Notes: generated by a model not told the origin, from the letters alone. Positions 8,954 to 19,476 are shown, numbered from the stretch's first letter. The stretch: DNA of 64,000 bases from Pseudomonas sp. FP2196 (GCF_030687715.1 NZ_CP117445.1:5011501-5075500), one strand, 5' to 3'. Numbers and translations are program-made.

Positions 8954-9502
8954 TTACTGAGCCGGCTCATTCTGCGACAGAACCAGCTTGCCTTCCTTGT
9001 CGACCGGAATCTGGTTGCCCGGATCACGATCCATCCGCACTTTGCCTTCCTTGCCATCCAGTGAATAACGCACGTCGTAACCGACAACTTTGTCACTGAT
9101 GTCATTCACCGTATTACAGCGAGTCTGGGTGGTGGTGTAGGTATCGCGATTCTGCATACCTTCCTGCACCTTGTTACCGGCATAACCACCACCAACCGCA
9201 CCGGCCACGGTGGCGATCTTCTTGCCAGTACCGCCGCCGACCTGATTACCCAGCAAACCACCCGCTACCGCGCCAATCGCGGTACCGAGGATCTGGTGTT
9301 GATCCTTGACCGGCGCCTGGCGGGTCACGGCTACATCCTTGCACACTTCACGTGGAGTCTTGATCTGTGTTTTGACCGGTTCAACAGCCAGTACTTGCGC
9401 ATACTCAGGGCCGCTTTTAACCAGGCTGTAGGTGGCAACAGCACCCCCGGCAGTCACACCGACAGCACCCAATACCGCACCAACCAGCAACGACTTGTTC
9501 AC
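8954..9502 (-). CDS. Glycine zipper 2TM domain envelope protein
   Basis: A 182-residue protein with an N-terminal hydrophobic segment (residues 5-28), a glycine-zipper region at about 73-108 (GTAIGAVAGGLLGNQVGGG then AGAVGGGYAGN), and a polar C-terminal domain with two cysteines before and after the zipper. The zipper matches the 17-kDa surface antigen/glycine zipper 2TM family, found in outer membrane lipoproteins and envelope proteins; no lipobox is seen here. The start is GTG, five bases after a perfect AGGAGG. Function unknown beyond envelope association. Confidence 0.85.
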   Translation of the reverse strand: MNKSLLVGAVLGAVGVTAGGAVATYSLVKSGPEYAQVLAVEPVKTQIKTPREVCKDVAVTRQAPVKDQHQILGTAIGAVAGGLLGNQVGGGTGKKIATVAGAVGGGYAGNKVQEGMQNRDTYTTTQTRCNTVNDISDKVVGYDVRYSLDGKEGKVRMDRDPGNQIPVDKEGKLVLSQNEPAQ

Positions 9503-9561
9503 ATGAACCTCCTGACCATCACATGCGGGACGCGCCCGCGCTTCTCCCAGCCTTGGAGCAT

Positions 9562-9595
9562 AAAAAAAGGCGCGAGTTCAACTCGCGCCTTTTTT
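9562..9595 (-). terminator. Terminator of the queA-secF transcription unit
   Basis: AAAAAAAGGCGCGAGTT and AACTCGCGCCTTTTTT form a hairpin with runs on both sides, 28 bp after the secF stop on the minus strand. It is symmetric and could act in both directions. Confidence 0.9.
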
Positions 9596-9622
9596 GGCTG
9601 ACAGCGGGAAAGACGATGGCCG

Positions 9623-10537
9623 TTATGGACGGTCGTCGATTTCCTTCTCGGTGTTGGCCGGAGGAATTAGATCCTCAGTGGTCAGGTTCAGCCAGATCAG
9701 CACCACGTTAGCGATGTAGATCGACGAGTAAGTACCCGCCAGAACACCGATAAACAGGGCAATGGAGAAACCGAACAGGTTGTCACCACCGAAGAACAGC
9801 AGTGCCGCGATCGCCAGCAACGTGGAGATCGACGTCGCCATGGTGCGCAGCAGGGTCTGAGTGGTCGAGATGTTGATGTTCTCGATCAGCGTCGCCTTGC
9901 GCAGCACGCGGAAGTTCTCACGAACCCGGTCGAATACCACGATGGTGTCGTTCAGCGAGTAGCCGATGATCGCCAGCACCGCAGCCAGTACCGTCAGATC
10001 GAAAGTGATCTGGAAATACGACAGGATGCCGATGGTCACGATCACGTCGTGGATCAGCGAAACAATGGCGCCGACCGCGAACTTCCACTGAAAGCGGAAA
10101 GCCAGGTAGATCAGGATACCGCCGAGCGCCAGCAGCATGCCGAGGCCGCCCTGGTCGCGCAGTTCTTCACCGACCTGCGGGCCGACGAACTCGACACGCT
10201 TGACCGTTGCCGGGTTGTCGCCGCCAACCTTCAGCAGCGCTTCCGCCACCTGATGGCCCAACTGCGGGTCTTCACCGGGCATCCGCACCAGCAGATCGGT
10301 AGTCGCACCGAAGCTCTGCACGACGGCTTCGTGATAACCCGAAGTCACCAGTTGCTCGCGCACCTTGGTGACATCGGCCGGACGCTCGTAGGTCAGCTCG
10401 ATGAGCGTACCGCCGGTGAAGTCCAGACCCCAGTTCATGCCCTTGGTGAAGACACTGAACATAGCCAGCAGGGTGAGGAATACTGTGACGCCGAACGCGA
10501 AGTTGCGAACGCCCATGAAGTTGATTGTACGTAACAT
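9623..10537 (-). CDS. secF: Protein translocase subunit SecF
   Basis: A 304-residue inner membrane protein of the SecDF complex, which uses the proton gradient to help SecYEG release proteins into the periplasm. Features are an N-terminal membrane segment (about 12-32), the GLDFTGGTLIEL motif in the periplasmic part, and a C-terminal block of five segments with GYSLNDTIVVFDRVREN. It starts 9 bp after secD. Confidence 0.97.
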   Translation of the reverse strand: MLRTINFMGVRNFAFGVTVFLTLLAMFSVFTKGMNWGLDFTGGTLIELTYERPADVTKVREQLVTSGYHEAVVQSFGATTDLLVRMPGEDPQLGHQVAEALLKVGGDNPATVKRVEFVGPQVGEELRDQGGLGMLLALGGILIYLAFRFQWKFAVGAIVSLIHDVIVTIGILSYFQITFDLTVLAAVLAIIGYSLNDTIVVFDRVRENFRVLRKATLIENINISTTQTLLRTMATSISTLLAIAALLFFGGDNLFGFSIALFIGVLAGTYSSIYIANVVLIWLNLTTEDLIPPANTEKEIDDRP

Positions 10538-10546
10538 GGCAGCCCC

Positions 10547-12415
10547 TTAAATCCACAACTTCTTGAAGTCACGTCCGCCGAAGATCAGGTTGACCATTGC
10601 GCGGGTCACCATGATGGCCGTGAACATCGAGGTAAAGATCCCGAGGGACATGGTCACTGCGAAGCCTTTGACCGGGCCGGTGCCCATGGCAAAGAGAATC
10701 CCGCCAACCAACAGAGTTGTCAGGTTGGCGTCGAGAATCGCGGTGAATGCCCGGCCGAAGCCTTCGTTGATTGCACGCTGCACGGTCATGCCGGCGGCGA
10801 TCTCTTCACGGATCCGCGAGAAGATCAGTACGTTGGCATCGACCGCCATACCCATGGTCAAGACGATACCGGCGATACCCGGCAGGGTCAGCGTTGCACC
10901 CAGCAGCGACATCAAGGCCAGCAGCAGCACCATGTTCACCGACAGCGCGACGGTGGCGATGACGCCGAAGAAGCGGTAGATGGCGATGATGAACAGCGAC
11001 ACGAACAGCATGCCCCACAGCGATGCATCAATACCTTTGGTGATGTTGTCAGCACCCAGGCTCGGGCCGATTGTGCGCTCTTCAGCGAAGTACATCGGCG
11101 CCGCCAGACCACCGGCACGCAACAGCAGCGCCAGCTCGGACGATTCGCCCTGACCGTTCAGGCCAGTGATGCGGAACTGAGCACCCAGCGGCGACTGAAT
11201 GGTCGCCAGGCTGATGATCTTCTTCTCTTCCTTGAACGTCTGCACCGCGACGTCTTTCTCGACACCATTAACCATTTGCTTGGTGTAAGTGGTGATCGGA
11301 CGCTGTTCGATGAAGATCACTGCCATGCTGCGACCGACGTTCGAACGTGTCGCGCGGCTCATCAGCTCGCCACCGTGACCATCCAGACGGATGTTCACTT
11401 CAGGCGTGCCGTGCTCACCGAAACCGGCCTTGGCGTCAGTCACCTGGTCACCGGTGATGATCAGGCCACGCTCGATCTGCGCAGGAGGACGGTTGCCCTC
11501 ACGGAATTCAAAGCTCTCGGAAGTGGCTTTCGAAGCACCCGGCTCTGCGGCCAGACGGAACTCAAGGTTGGCCGTCTTGCCCAGAATACGCTTGGCTTCG
11601 GCAGTGTCCTGTACGCCCGGCAGCTCAACCACGATGCGGTTGGCGCCCTGACGCTGAACGATCGGTTCGGCAACACCCAGCTCGTTGACGCGGTTACGTA
11701 CCGTGGTCAAGTTCTGCTTGATGGAGTATTCACGGATTTCCGCCAGCTTGGCCGGGGTCATCGCCAGACGCAGCACCGGTTGACCGTTGAGGTCGGCCGG
11801 AACAATGTCGAAATCGTTGAAGTTCTTGCGGATCAGTGCACGGGCCTGTTCGCGGGAATCTTCATCGCTGAAGCCCAACTGAATGGCACCGCCCAGTTGC
11901 GGCAGACTGCGATAGCGCAGCTTCTCTTTACGCAGCAGGCTCTTGACGTCGCCTTCGTAGACTTTCAGGCGTGCATCGAGGGCTTTATCCATGTCCACTT
12001 CCAGCAGGAAGTGCACACCACCGGACAAGTCCAGGCCCAGCTTCATAGGGTGCGCACCCAGATTGCGCAGCCATTGCGGGGTGGTCTGTGCCAGGTTCAG
12101 CGCGACGACGTAGTCATCACCCAATGCCTTGCGCACAACGTCTTTTGCCGGCAACTGGTCTTCAGCCTTGACCAGACGGATCAGGCCGCCCTTGCCGTTG
12201 TCCGCCAGCGTGGCAGCCTTGACGTTGATCCCGGACTCTTTCAGCGCGGTGCTTACGCGATCCAGATCGGCCTGATTGACCTGCAGTGCCGTGCTGGCGC
12301 CGCTGATCTGAATGGCCGGGTCATCGGGGTATAGATTGGGAGCGGAATAAATCAGACCGATCGCCAGCACCGCCAGGATCAGAATGTATTTCCACAGAGG
12401 GTATTTGTTCAGCAT
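10547..12415 (-). CDS. secD: Protein translocase subunit SecD
   Basis: A 622-residue SecD with one N-terminal membrane segment (residues 7-25), a large periplasmic P1 region (GLDLSGGVHFLLEVD near its start) and a C-terminal RND-like membrane block containing MGMAVDANVLIFSRIREE. It partners SecF in proton-driven protein export. The ATG at 12415 gives MLNKYPLWKY; a GTG one codon earlier is an alternative. Upstream yajC is separated by 64 bp with a GC hairpin. Confidence 0.97.
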   Translation of the reverse strand: MLNKYPLWKYILILAVLAIGLIYSAPNLYPDDPAIQISGASTALQVNQADLDRVSTALKESGINVKAATLADNGKGGLIRLVKAEDQLPAKDVVRKALGDDYVVALNLAQTTPQWLRNLGAHPMKLGLDLSGGVHFLLEVDMDKALDARLKVYEGDVKSLLRKEKLRYRSLPQLGGAIQLGFSDEDSREQARALIRKNFNDFDIVPADLNGQPVLRLAMTPAKLAEIREYSIKQNLTTVRNRVNELGVAEPIVQRQGANRIVVELPGVQDTAEAKRILGKTANLEFRLAAEPGASKATSESFEFREGNRPPAQIERGLIITGDQVTDAKAGFGEHGTPEVNIRLDGHGGELMSRATRSNVGRSMAVIFIEQRPITTYTKQMVNGVEKDVAVQTFKEEKKIISLATIQSPLGAQFRITGLNGQGESSELALLLRAGGLAAPMYFAEERTIGPSLGADNITKGIDASLWGMLFVSLFIIAIYRFFGVIATVALSVNMVLLLALMSLLGATLTLPGIAGIVLTMGMAVDANVLIFSRIREEIAAGMTVQRAINEGFGRAFTAILDANLTTLLVGGILFAMGTGPVKGFAVTMSLGIFTSMFTAIMVTRAMVNLIFGGRDFKKLWI

Positions 12416-12435
12416 CACGCCGCCCGTTATGAACG

Positions 12436-12456
12436 CGGGGCGCCTTGCGCGCCCCG
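12436..12456 (-). other. GC-rich hairpin in the yajC-secD spacer
   Basis: CGGGGCGC and GCGCCCCG form an 8-bp stem with a 5-base loop. No T-tract follows, so full termination is unlikely; a processing or mRNA-stability element between yajC and secD is possible. Confidence 0.35.
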
Positions 12457-12479
12457 TCGATTGAGTAGAAGTTGGAACC

Positions 12480-12818
12480 TTAGATCGCTTTCAGCGTGCC
12501 TTTTGGCAGCGTGGCGGCGATGGCGCCTTTCTGGAACTTCATTTCCACGGTGTCGGAAACTTCCAGAACCACGAAGTCATCGGCCACTTTGGTGATCTTG
12601 CCGGCGATGCCGCCAGTGGTGACCACTTCGTCGCCCTTTTGCAGGCTGCTCAGCAGGTTCTTCTGCTCTTTGGCGCGCTTGGCCTGTGGACGCCAGATCA
12701 TCAGGTAGAAGATGACCAGGAAGCCGACCAGGAAAATCCACTCGAAACCGCCACCCATTGGGCCGGCAGCAGCCGGTGCAGCGGCGTCAGCCATGGCATT
12801 AGAGATAAAAAAGCTCAT
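12480..12818 (-). CDS. yajC: Preprotein translocase subunit YajC
   Basis: A 112-residue protein with a single membrane segment (about 25-42, FEWIFLVGFLVIFYLMIWRP) followed by the conserved RPQAKRAKEQKNLLSSLQKG and a small soluble domain. YajC associates with SecDF. It sits between tgt and secD as in most proteobacteria. Confidence 0.96.
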   Translation of the reverse strand: MSFFISNAMADAAAPAAAGPMGGGFEWIFLVGFLVIFYLMIWRPQAKRAKEQKNLLSSLQKGDEVVTTGGIAGKITKVADDFVVLEVSDTVEMKFQKGAIAATLPKGTLKAI

Positions 12819-12861
12819 TTAGCACTCCAGTTGCAAATGTTGAATCTTGGGGTCAGAAAAC

Positions 12862-15056
<2,195 letters not shown>

Positions 15057-15164
15057 GATGGGGTTCGTCTAGCAGGGCCGGAAAGTCTAGCGGAAATATC
15101 GAAAATTGACCATGAAACGTGATTGACCAACGGTAATCTCATCTCTATACTTCGCCGCCATTGA

Positions 15165-15249
15165 GCCCTGATGGCGGAATTGGTAGACGCGGCGGATTCA
15201 AAATCCGTTTTCGAAAGGAGTGGGAGTTCGAGTCTCCCTCGGGGCACCA
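15165..15249 (+). tRNA. tRNA-Leu (anticodon CAA)
   Basis: An 85-nt class II tRNA. The acceptor arm GCCCTGA pairs with TCGGGGC (one wobble) and the CCA end is encoded. The D region GGCGGAATTGGTAGACGC, a 7-base anticodon loop TTCAAAA (anticodon CAA, reading UUG), a long variable arm and the T loop GTTCGAGTC are all visible. It is followed directly by a terminator. Confidence 0.96.
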
Positions 15250-15258
15250 AAATTAAGA

Positions 15259-15287
15259 AAGGTCTTGCTTAGCAAGGCCTTTTTTTT
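15259..15287 (+). terminator. Terminator after tRNA-Leu
   Basis: AAGGTCTTGC-TTA-GCAAGGCCTT stem with one G-T pair, then seven or more T residues, 10 bp beyond the tRNA. Confidence 0.9.
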
Positions 15288-15313
15288 CGTCTGCAATAAA
15301 GCCCCTCGCTTGC

Positions 15314-15346
15314 GTAGGAGCTGTCGCAGGCTGCGATCTTTTGATC
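15314..15346. repeat. Single REP element
   Basis: One copy of GTAGGAGCTGTCGCAGGCTG plus GATCTTTTGATC, the same family as the pair at 6101, here without an inverted partner. Confidence 0.75.
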
Positions 15347-15385
15347 CTCCGCTTCTTGGCCATCGGAACCCCAAGGAACCAAACC

Positions 15386-15715
15386 ATGGAAACGTCACTG
15401 GAAACAGTCGCCCTTTTCTCCCTCAAACTCGCTTACGAGGAAGAAGGCCTGAGCCCGATTTTGCGGGACGACATGGTCATGGGTGATTATCAGAAAGACG
15501 TGTTTGAATTGCTGGTGCGGCGCGGGGATGTCGAGACCATTCAGTTCAAAGTGAATGAATGCCTGGGGCTGGCGATGGACGCCTTGGGCGGAGTCGACAA
15601 ACCCTTGGGACGCGAACTGCACAAGTTGAAGACTGAACTCGGGGAGGCTCAATCGCTGGAGCAGCTTGACGCGCCGCTCCTCGCGCTGAAGGGCTATCTG
15701 AAAGACATACTGTGA
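15386..15715 (+). CDS. Hypothetical protein (109 aa)
   Basis: I do not recognise a family. The 109-residue protein starts METSLETVALFSLKLAYE, has no signal peptide or membrane segment, and is predicted mostly helical with an acidic middle. AAGGA lies eight bases before the ATG at 15386; an upstream start at 15341 would run through the REP boundary and is unlikely. It follows tRNA-Leu and its terminator, so it probably has its own promoter. Confidence 0.7.
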   Translation: METSLETVALFSLKLAYEEEGLSPILRDDMVMGDYQKDVFELLVRRGDVETIQFKVNECLGLAMDALGGVDKPLGRELHKLKTELGEAQSLEQLDAPLLALKGYLKDIL

Positions 15716-15769
15716 CGACTTCTTCCAACTGAACAACAGCACTGAGGCAGAGATGCGACTTTCTACCCT

Positions 15770-16405
15770 CTATGAGAGCAGGCTAACTTTTTTTTCCATG
15801 ACTAAAACCTGCTGCATCAGTGGGAACTCAAAACTGCGCAACCCCGGACTTTGCTTCCTCAAATCATCAATCATTTGAGCAAGGGTCCTCTGGCGACTGT
15901 CTTTAGCGATTACTTCATTTAATCCAACAATTGAAAAGTTCTTCGTGGGTATTCCCGGTAGCCTTCTAATAAAATCCAGAGAGCTTAGCAATCGACCGCG
16001 AGGTACGCCTTTCCAAGACATACAAAGCAGATGAATCGCATCCGACAACTCTTTATTAAGAGGCGCCATGGATGCCTTGCCATTTACCCCGCTTTTGACT
16101 TGTTGTGAGCCACCACTCCCACTCCCGCCCCCCTGATGACTTAGCGGATTAAACAGCGGCAGATACTCCTGTTCTGTCATATCCAACAATTGTTCTGCGC
16201 AGTCATATCCGACCACAAAGTTTTCAACTTCCTTGGTAGCCTTGGAGGTAGCCTCGAAATGGTAATAACGATCCGAAACTTTCCCACAGCAGCCTTCAAG
16301 AGCATCTTGCCCCTCAATCATTTTTATGTGGAACAGTGGGCGGATATCATATTCAGCCACGATCTTCCTTTTGCGTTCCTCACCTCGGCAGCTTCCAATA
16401 CTCAT
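15770..16405 (-). CDS. Hypothetical cysteine-containing protein
   Basis: I do not recognise this 211-residue protein. It has a conserved-looking N-terminal half with cysteines (IGSCRGEERKRK, EGCCGKVSDRYYHFEA, VVGYDCAEQLLDM), a glycine/serine linker (HQGGGSGSGGSQQ) and a C-terminal alpha/beta half. The four N-terminal cysteines could bind metal; this is inference. The ATG at 16405 has GGAGGT four bases upstream; a TTG at 16429 is weaker. Base composition is visibly more AT-rich than neighbours, suggesting recent acquisition. Confidence 0.65.
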   Translation of the reverse strand: MSIGSCRGEERKRKIVAEYDIRPLFHIKMIEGQDALEGCCGKVSDRYYHFEATSKATKEVENFVVGYDCAEQLLDMTEQEYLPLFNPLSHQGGGSGSGGSQQVKSGVNGKASMAPLNKELSDAIHLLCMSWKGVPRGRLLSSLDFIRRLPGIPTKNFSIVGLNEVIAKDSRQRTLAQMIDDLRKQSPGLRSFEFPLMQQVLVMEKKVSLLS

Positions 16406-16445
16406 ACCACCTCCATAAAAACTCTTCAAAAAAGCACTACAGCCG

Positions 16446-16814
16446 TTACAACAGATGCTTGGAAATGTACTTCGAAATCTCTACCATCGACGTCTTCCCG
16501 GTGAACTCAAACTTCACCTTCCCCAACGACGAAAAGTAAATCTCCAGCTCCGAGTCCAGATCAAAGGTCCCCGACGTTTCCACGGAGTACGCGACGATGT
16601 TCTTGTACGGCAGCGAGGTGAAATCCTTCTTGCTGCCGGTGATGCCCTGGACGTTGACGGCGATGATGCGTTTGTTGGTGAACACCACGCCGTCGCGCAT
16701 GGCCTTGTAGGAGTCGATCACTTCTTCCCCGTCCAGCAACAGGGCGGTGACGCGTTCGGCGTATTCATTGTTCTGCTTGAGTTTGAAGAAGCCTTTGTTG
16801 TTGAAGTCGATCAT
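16446..16814 (-). CDS. Bacterial PH-domain protein
   Basis: A 122-residue protein matching the small bacterial pleckstrin-homology-like family (PF08000 type): LLLDGEEVIDSYKAMRDGVV, FTNKRIIAVNVQGITGSKKD, FTSLPYKNIVAYSVETSGTF and ELEIYFSSLGKVKFEF follow each other as in that fold. Members are cytosolic oligomers of unknown role. It ends 40 bp before the cysteine-containing gene and may form a unit with the exported protein at 16851. Confidence 0.8.
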   Translation of the reverse strand: MIDFNNKGFFKLKQNNEYAERVTALLLDGEEVIDSYKAMRDGVVFTNKRIIAVNVQGITGSKKDFTSLPYKNIVAYSVETSGTFDLDSELEIYFSSLGKVKFEFTGKTSMVEISKYISKHLL

Positions 16815-16850
16815 CTGTTTATCCTCTGGTTGAAGAAAAAGCCCTGCAGA

Positions 16851-17606
16851 TTAATTGCGCACCTTTACGACTCGAATGTCGATGGGAAACCCACCTGGCC
16901 CTTCCAGCTTCTTCCATCCCACGTACTGAAATACCGCGTCTTCATCGATGGTCTCGCCTCGCTCCACCATTTCTCCGCCCAGCACCGCAACTTCCTTATA
17001 GACGGCGCAACTGCCCTCATCGGGATGGGCGGTGTAGATCACATAGGGTTTGACGTATCGCACGGCGCGGAAATGTCGGCCGCATCCCCGATCGACCGTG
17101 ATCATCAACGTCTTCAGATACGCTTCGCCGTCCGTTTCCGATTCCTCGGCGAGTTCGTGGAGCTTGCCAATTGCGCCGACGTCGCTAAAGCCTAGATCGA
17201 GGGCGCGCTTGTATTCCGGTGACTTCTCGTGCTCGGCCTGAGCCTTGAAGTATTGCTGTTGAAGCTCCGCGACCAGGACCTCCTCTTCCTTGTTCCGGAT
17301 CACGAACGCTTGAGCAATGACGTTTTCGCAACGGGCATATTCGGGAGAGGCAAGGCTTTCCTGGGCGAGGTGATCGCGATGGACGTAAACAGTGCGATTC
17401 AAGCTGTCGACGCGGCCCATCGCTTGCCTGGTAGTCATGACCCCGTTTTGAACGTTGTTCACGACTTGCTGAAAACTCTGACAATCGGAGAGGTATTCCT
17501 TCCAGGCAACCTCCGGGGTTTCATCCCAGCCGGCAAGTGCCGGGGTCATTACGGTAGAGAGGAGGAAAGCGCTGAGCAGGCGCGGGACAGAAGAAACGGT
17601 AGGCAT
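16851..17606 (-). CDS. Exported hypothetical protein
   Basis: A 251-residue protein with a clear signal peptide (MPTVSSVPRLLSAFLLSTVM, cleavage likely after ALA near residue 25). The mature part has a long helical segment rich in Glu, Lys and Gln (about 105-160) and four cysteines that could form disulfides in the periplasm. I recognise no domain. The ATG at 17606 has ACGGA upstream. It is divergent from the paralog cluster that begins at 17726. Confidence 0.7.
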   Translation of the reverse strand: MPTVSSVPRLLSAFLLSTVMTPALAGWDETPEVAWKEYLSDCQSFQQVVNNVQNGVMTTRQAMGRVDSLNRTVYVHRDHLAQESLASPEYARCENVIAQAFVIRNKEEEVLVAELQQQYFKAQAEHEKSPEYKRALDLGFSDVGAIGKLHELAEESETDGEAYLKTLMITVDRGCGRHFRAVRYVKPYVIYTAHPDEGSCAVYKEVAVLGGEMVERGETIDEDAVFQYVGWKKLEGPGGFPIDIRVVKVRN

Positions 17607-17650
17607 GTGTAGTCCGTTACGCAGTTGAAGAAAGTGGCGCAAAGCTACTA

Positions 17651-17669
17651 GTTTGATATCTTGCCGTCC
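17651..17669 (+). promoter_or_regulatory. Repeated upstream motif, copy 1
   Basis: GTTTGATATCTTGCCGTCC lies about 69 bp (from TATC) before the ATG at 17726. Near-identical motifs precede the two following paralogs. TATCTT could be a -10 box, but no good -35 is seen. Confidence 0.5.
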
Positions 17670-17725
17670 ACTCTCGGAGAAGGCCTGTCAACCGCCTCCG
17701 TTATCGCGCACTCGGGAATAAACCA

Positions 17726-18091
17726 ATGGATGCTTTGTTGTGCTTGCTAGTGATGGTCGGAACCTGGTTTTGGGTGGTGAAGCAACGGGGTGAGTGGAAC
17801 TTGCTACTTGGCAACCTTGCTGGCGCTGGAAGTAGCGTAGTAACCGGCATTGTGTTCACGCTGATTTACGACGCAGTCATTGGAACGTCGATGGCGACAC
17901 CGAATCTGGATCGCAGCTTGGTAGTGTTCACCACAAGCGCGGGCGTTCTGGCGGGGGTATGGTTGTGGATTGCCAATCGCCGTCAACCCGAACATCCGAT
18001 TGCACGTCAGTTGCTGGGCGCGGTGTGTGGGTTTGCCGCCGGCATGGCGACCCTGCTGTTTCTTGCTGTGAATTATTTTCCCAACATGTGA
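17726..18091 (+). CDS. Small four-helix membrane protein (paralog A)
   Basis: A 121-residue protein with four predicted membrane segments (about 2-16, 30-53, 65-84 and 96-116). Its first half (GTWFWVVKQRGEWNLLLGN) matches the N-termini of the two genes downstream. Its second half (GVWLWIANRRQ, then LLGAVCGFAAG) looks like a diverged duplicate of the first. Unlike its neighbours it has no soluble C-terminal domain. No known family is recognised. First of three tandem paralogs. Confidence 0.72.
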   Translation: MDALLCLLVMVGTWFWVVKQRGEWNLLLGNLAGAGSSVVTGIVFTLIYDAVIGTSMATPNLDRSLVVFTTSAGVLAGVWLWIANRRQPEHPIARQLLGAVCGFAAGMATLLFLAVNYFPNM

Positions 18092-18104
18092 ACTGAGGCG
18101 TAAT

Positions 18105-18125
18105 TGTTTTGCTATCTTGCCGCCC
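18105..18125 (+). promoter_or_regulatory. Repeated upstream motif, copy 2
   Basis: TTTTGCTATCTTGCCGCCC lies 69 bp (from TATC) before the ATG at 18182, in the gap after paralog A. It is the best match to the shared consensus TTTTGNTATCTTGCYGCCC. Confidence 0.55.
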
Positions 18126-18181
18126 GCAAAGGCGGATCTACTTAGTGAGCTGACACGAATTAAAGAAAGGAAATGGATGGA

Positions 18182-19360
18182 ATGGAAACATCGTTGATCG
18201 TGATGTTTTTGCTGGTCTGGGCAGGGATGTGGGTCTGGGTCTTCAAGAATCGTGGAAACTGGCCGGTATTCTTTGGCCACTTCGCCGGCCTGATTGCCGG
18301 GATTATCGTGGCAGCCGTGGTGTTCGTTATCGTCAAAGGACTTCTGCCCGAAAAGTCCCCCCCCGCGACATCCAGCGGCACTCAGCCGCAAATCGCGAAC
18401 GAAAGCCAGCTCAGATCCTTTGTCCCACGCACTCCGGTCAGTCGTGCATCCGCTCCGACGTCGCCGTTGCTGCCAACCGACAGCCCGCGCTATCCACGGC
18501 TCTCTACACCGCTGCTTTCCGCCAGTCTCGATCCACAGTGGAGAAGCCAATACGCGCAATGGCGAGCCAGCGCGGACATGGTCAACGGGGTCAACGGAAG
18601 CCTGGCGGGGCTGATCTGTCGGTCAGCGGCAAAATCCACGCTGCGCATTCCGGACTCCGCCTCCTTCGACGAGACTGAGGACGCTCGATTCGACACTTAC
18701 AAATCCCAGACCTACCTCGTCACGAGCAGGATTAGTGGCGAAAACATGGAGGGCAGTATGGTCAGTCTCGGCTATGACTGCGCCGTGAAGTTCGTCTCCG
18801 GCAACGGGATCAAGGATGACCAATGGCGTCTGCTGGAGTTGACCATGCAAGGAAAATCAGGTCCTGCGAGTTCTGCCAACACGTCGTCCGGGGAAGCATT
18901 GCCCGAGTATGTCGCCGCTGCGCCTGCTGCTACGCCAGAACCGCTCAAGTCTGGCCTGGTGGAAAACTATCTCAATGAAATACCGACAACCCGTTCTGAA
19001 CTGGCGGCGGTTCAAGGGATGACTGCGCAACAGACTCTGGCTCATGCGCAGTTGCGAAAAGGGCTCATTGGCGGGCCGGACGCCAACAAAAGACTGATCG
19101 CGTTCCAGATGTGCGAGCCGTTTTTACGCAGCGTTCTGCGTCAGCCGGAACTGGCCTTGTTTGCCGACGACAAGGCTCTCTCGACTCAGCGTTACAAAGA
19201 GCAGATCTATACCAGCACAAGTCTGATGAAGATCCAGGACGCTGCGAAAAATTATCTGACCTATCGTTACGAATGCACCCTGCAGGCTTTGCCAACCATG
19301 AACGAAGGTTTTGACGACTGGAAGTTGCTGGATCTGCGCTTCGAACTGACCGGTAGCTGA
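18182..19360 (+). CDS. Membrane-anchored protein with two cysteine-pair domains (paralog B)
   Basis: A 392-residue protein. Residues 1-56 form a membrane hairpin with the motif VWVFKNRGNWPVFFGHFAG between two hydrophobic segments, followed by a proline/serine linker. Two copies of one domain come next: C146 to C200 (ICRSAAKSTLRIPDSASF, GYDCAVKF) and C311 to C365 (MCEPFLRSVLRQPELALF, YRYECTLQA), each ending in W(R/K)LL-L. With the basic loop inside, these domains should be periplasmic and each cysteine pair a disulfide (inference). I prefer the ATG at 18182, 10 bases after AAGGA, over that at 18173. Confidence 0.75.
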   Translation: METSLIVMFLLVWAGMWVWVFKNRGNWPVFFGHFAGLIAGIIVAAVVFVIVKGLLPEKSPPATSSGTQPQIANESQLRSFVPRTPVSRASAPTSPLLPTDSPRYPRLSTPLLSASLDPQWRSQYAQWRASADMVNGVNGSLAGLICRSAAKSTLRIPDSASFDETEDARFDTYKSQTYLVTSRISGENMEGSMVSLGYDCAVKFVSGNGIKDDQWRLLELTMQGKSGPASSANTSSGEALPEYVAAAPAATPEPLKSGLVENYLNEIPTTRSELAAVQGMTAQQTLAHAQLRKGLIGGPDANKRLIAFQMCEPFLRSVLRQPELALFADDKALSTQRYKEQIYTSTSLMKIQDAAKNYLTYRYECTLQALPTMNEGFDDWKLLDLRFELTGS

Positions 19361-19391
19361 TCAGCTCGATGAGCAAGAAGCGCGACGCTTC

Positions 19392-19412
19392 TATTTTGTT
19401 ATCTTGCTGCCC
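19392..19412 (+). promoter_or_regulatory. Repeated upstream motif, copy 3
   Basis: TATTTTGTTATCTTGCTGCCC lies 77 bp (from TATC) before the ATG of paralog C and agrees with copies at 17651 and 18105. Confidence 0.55.
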
Positions 19413-19476
19413 ATTATTGCAGCGGGCTCGAAGCGTGCTGCCTTGAGCGTTTTTGCAGGTTTAAGGAAAGGATCAA

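Noticed and set aside
15165..15347. tRNA-Leu as attachment site of an integrative element.
   Set aside because: No integrase gene and no second copy of the tRNA 3' end was found in the window.
16455..17195. A 246-codon plus-strand frame across the PH-domain and exported genes.
   Set aside because: It spans two minus-strand genes and their gap, with no ribosome site; the minus-strand frames have signal peptide and domain support.
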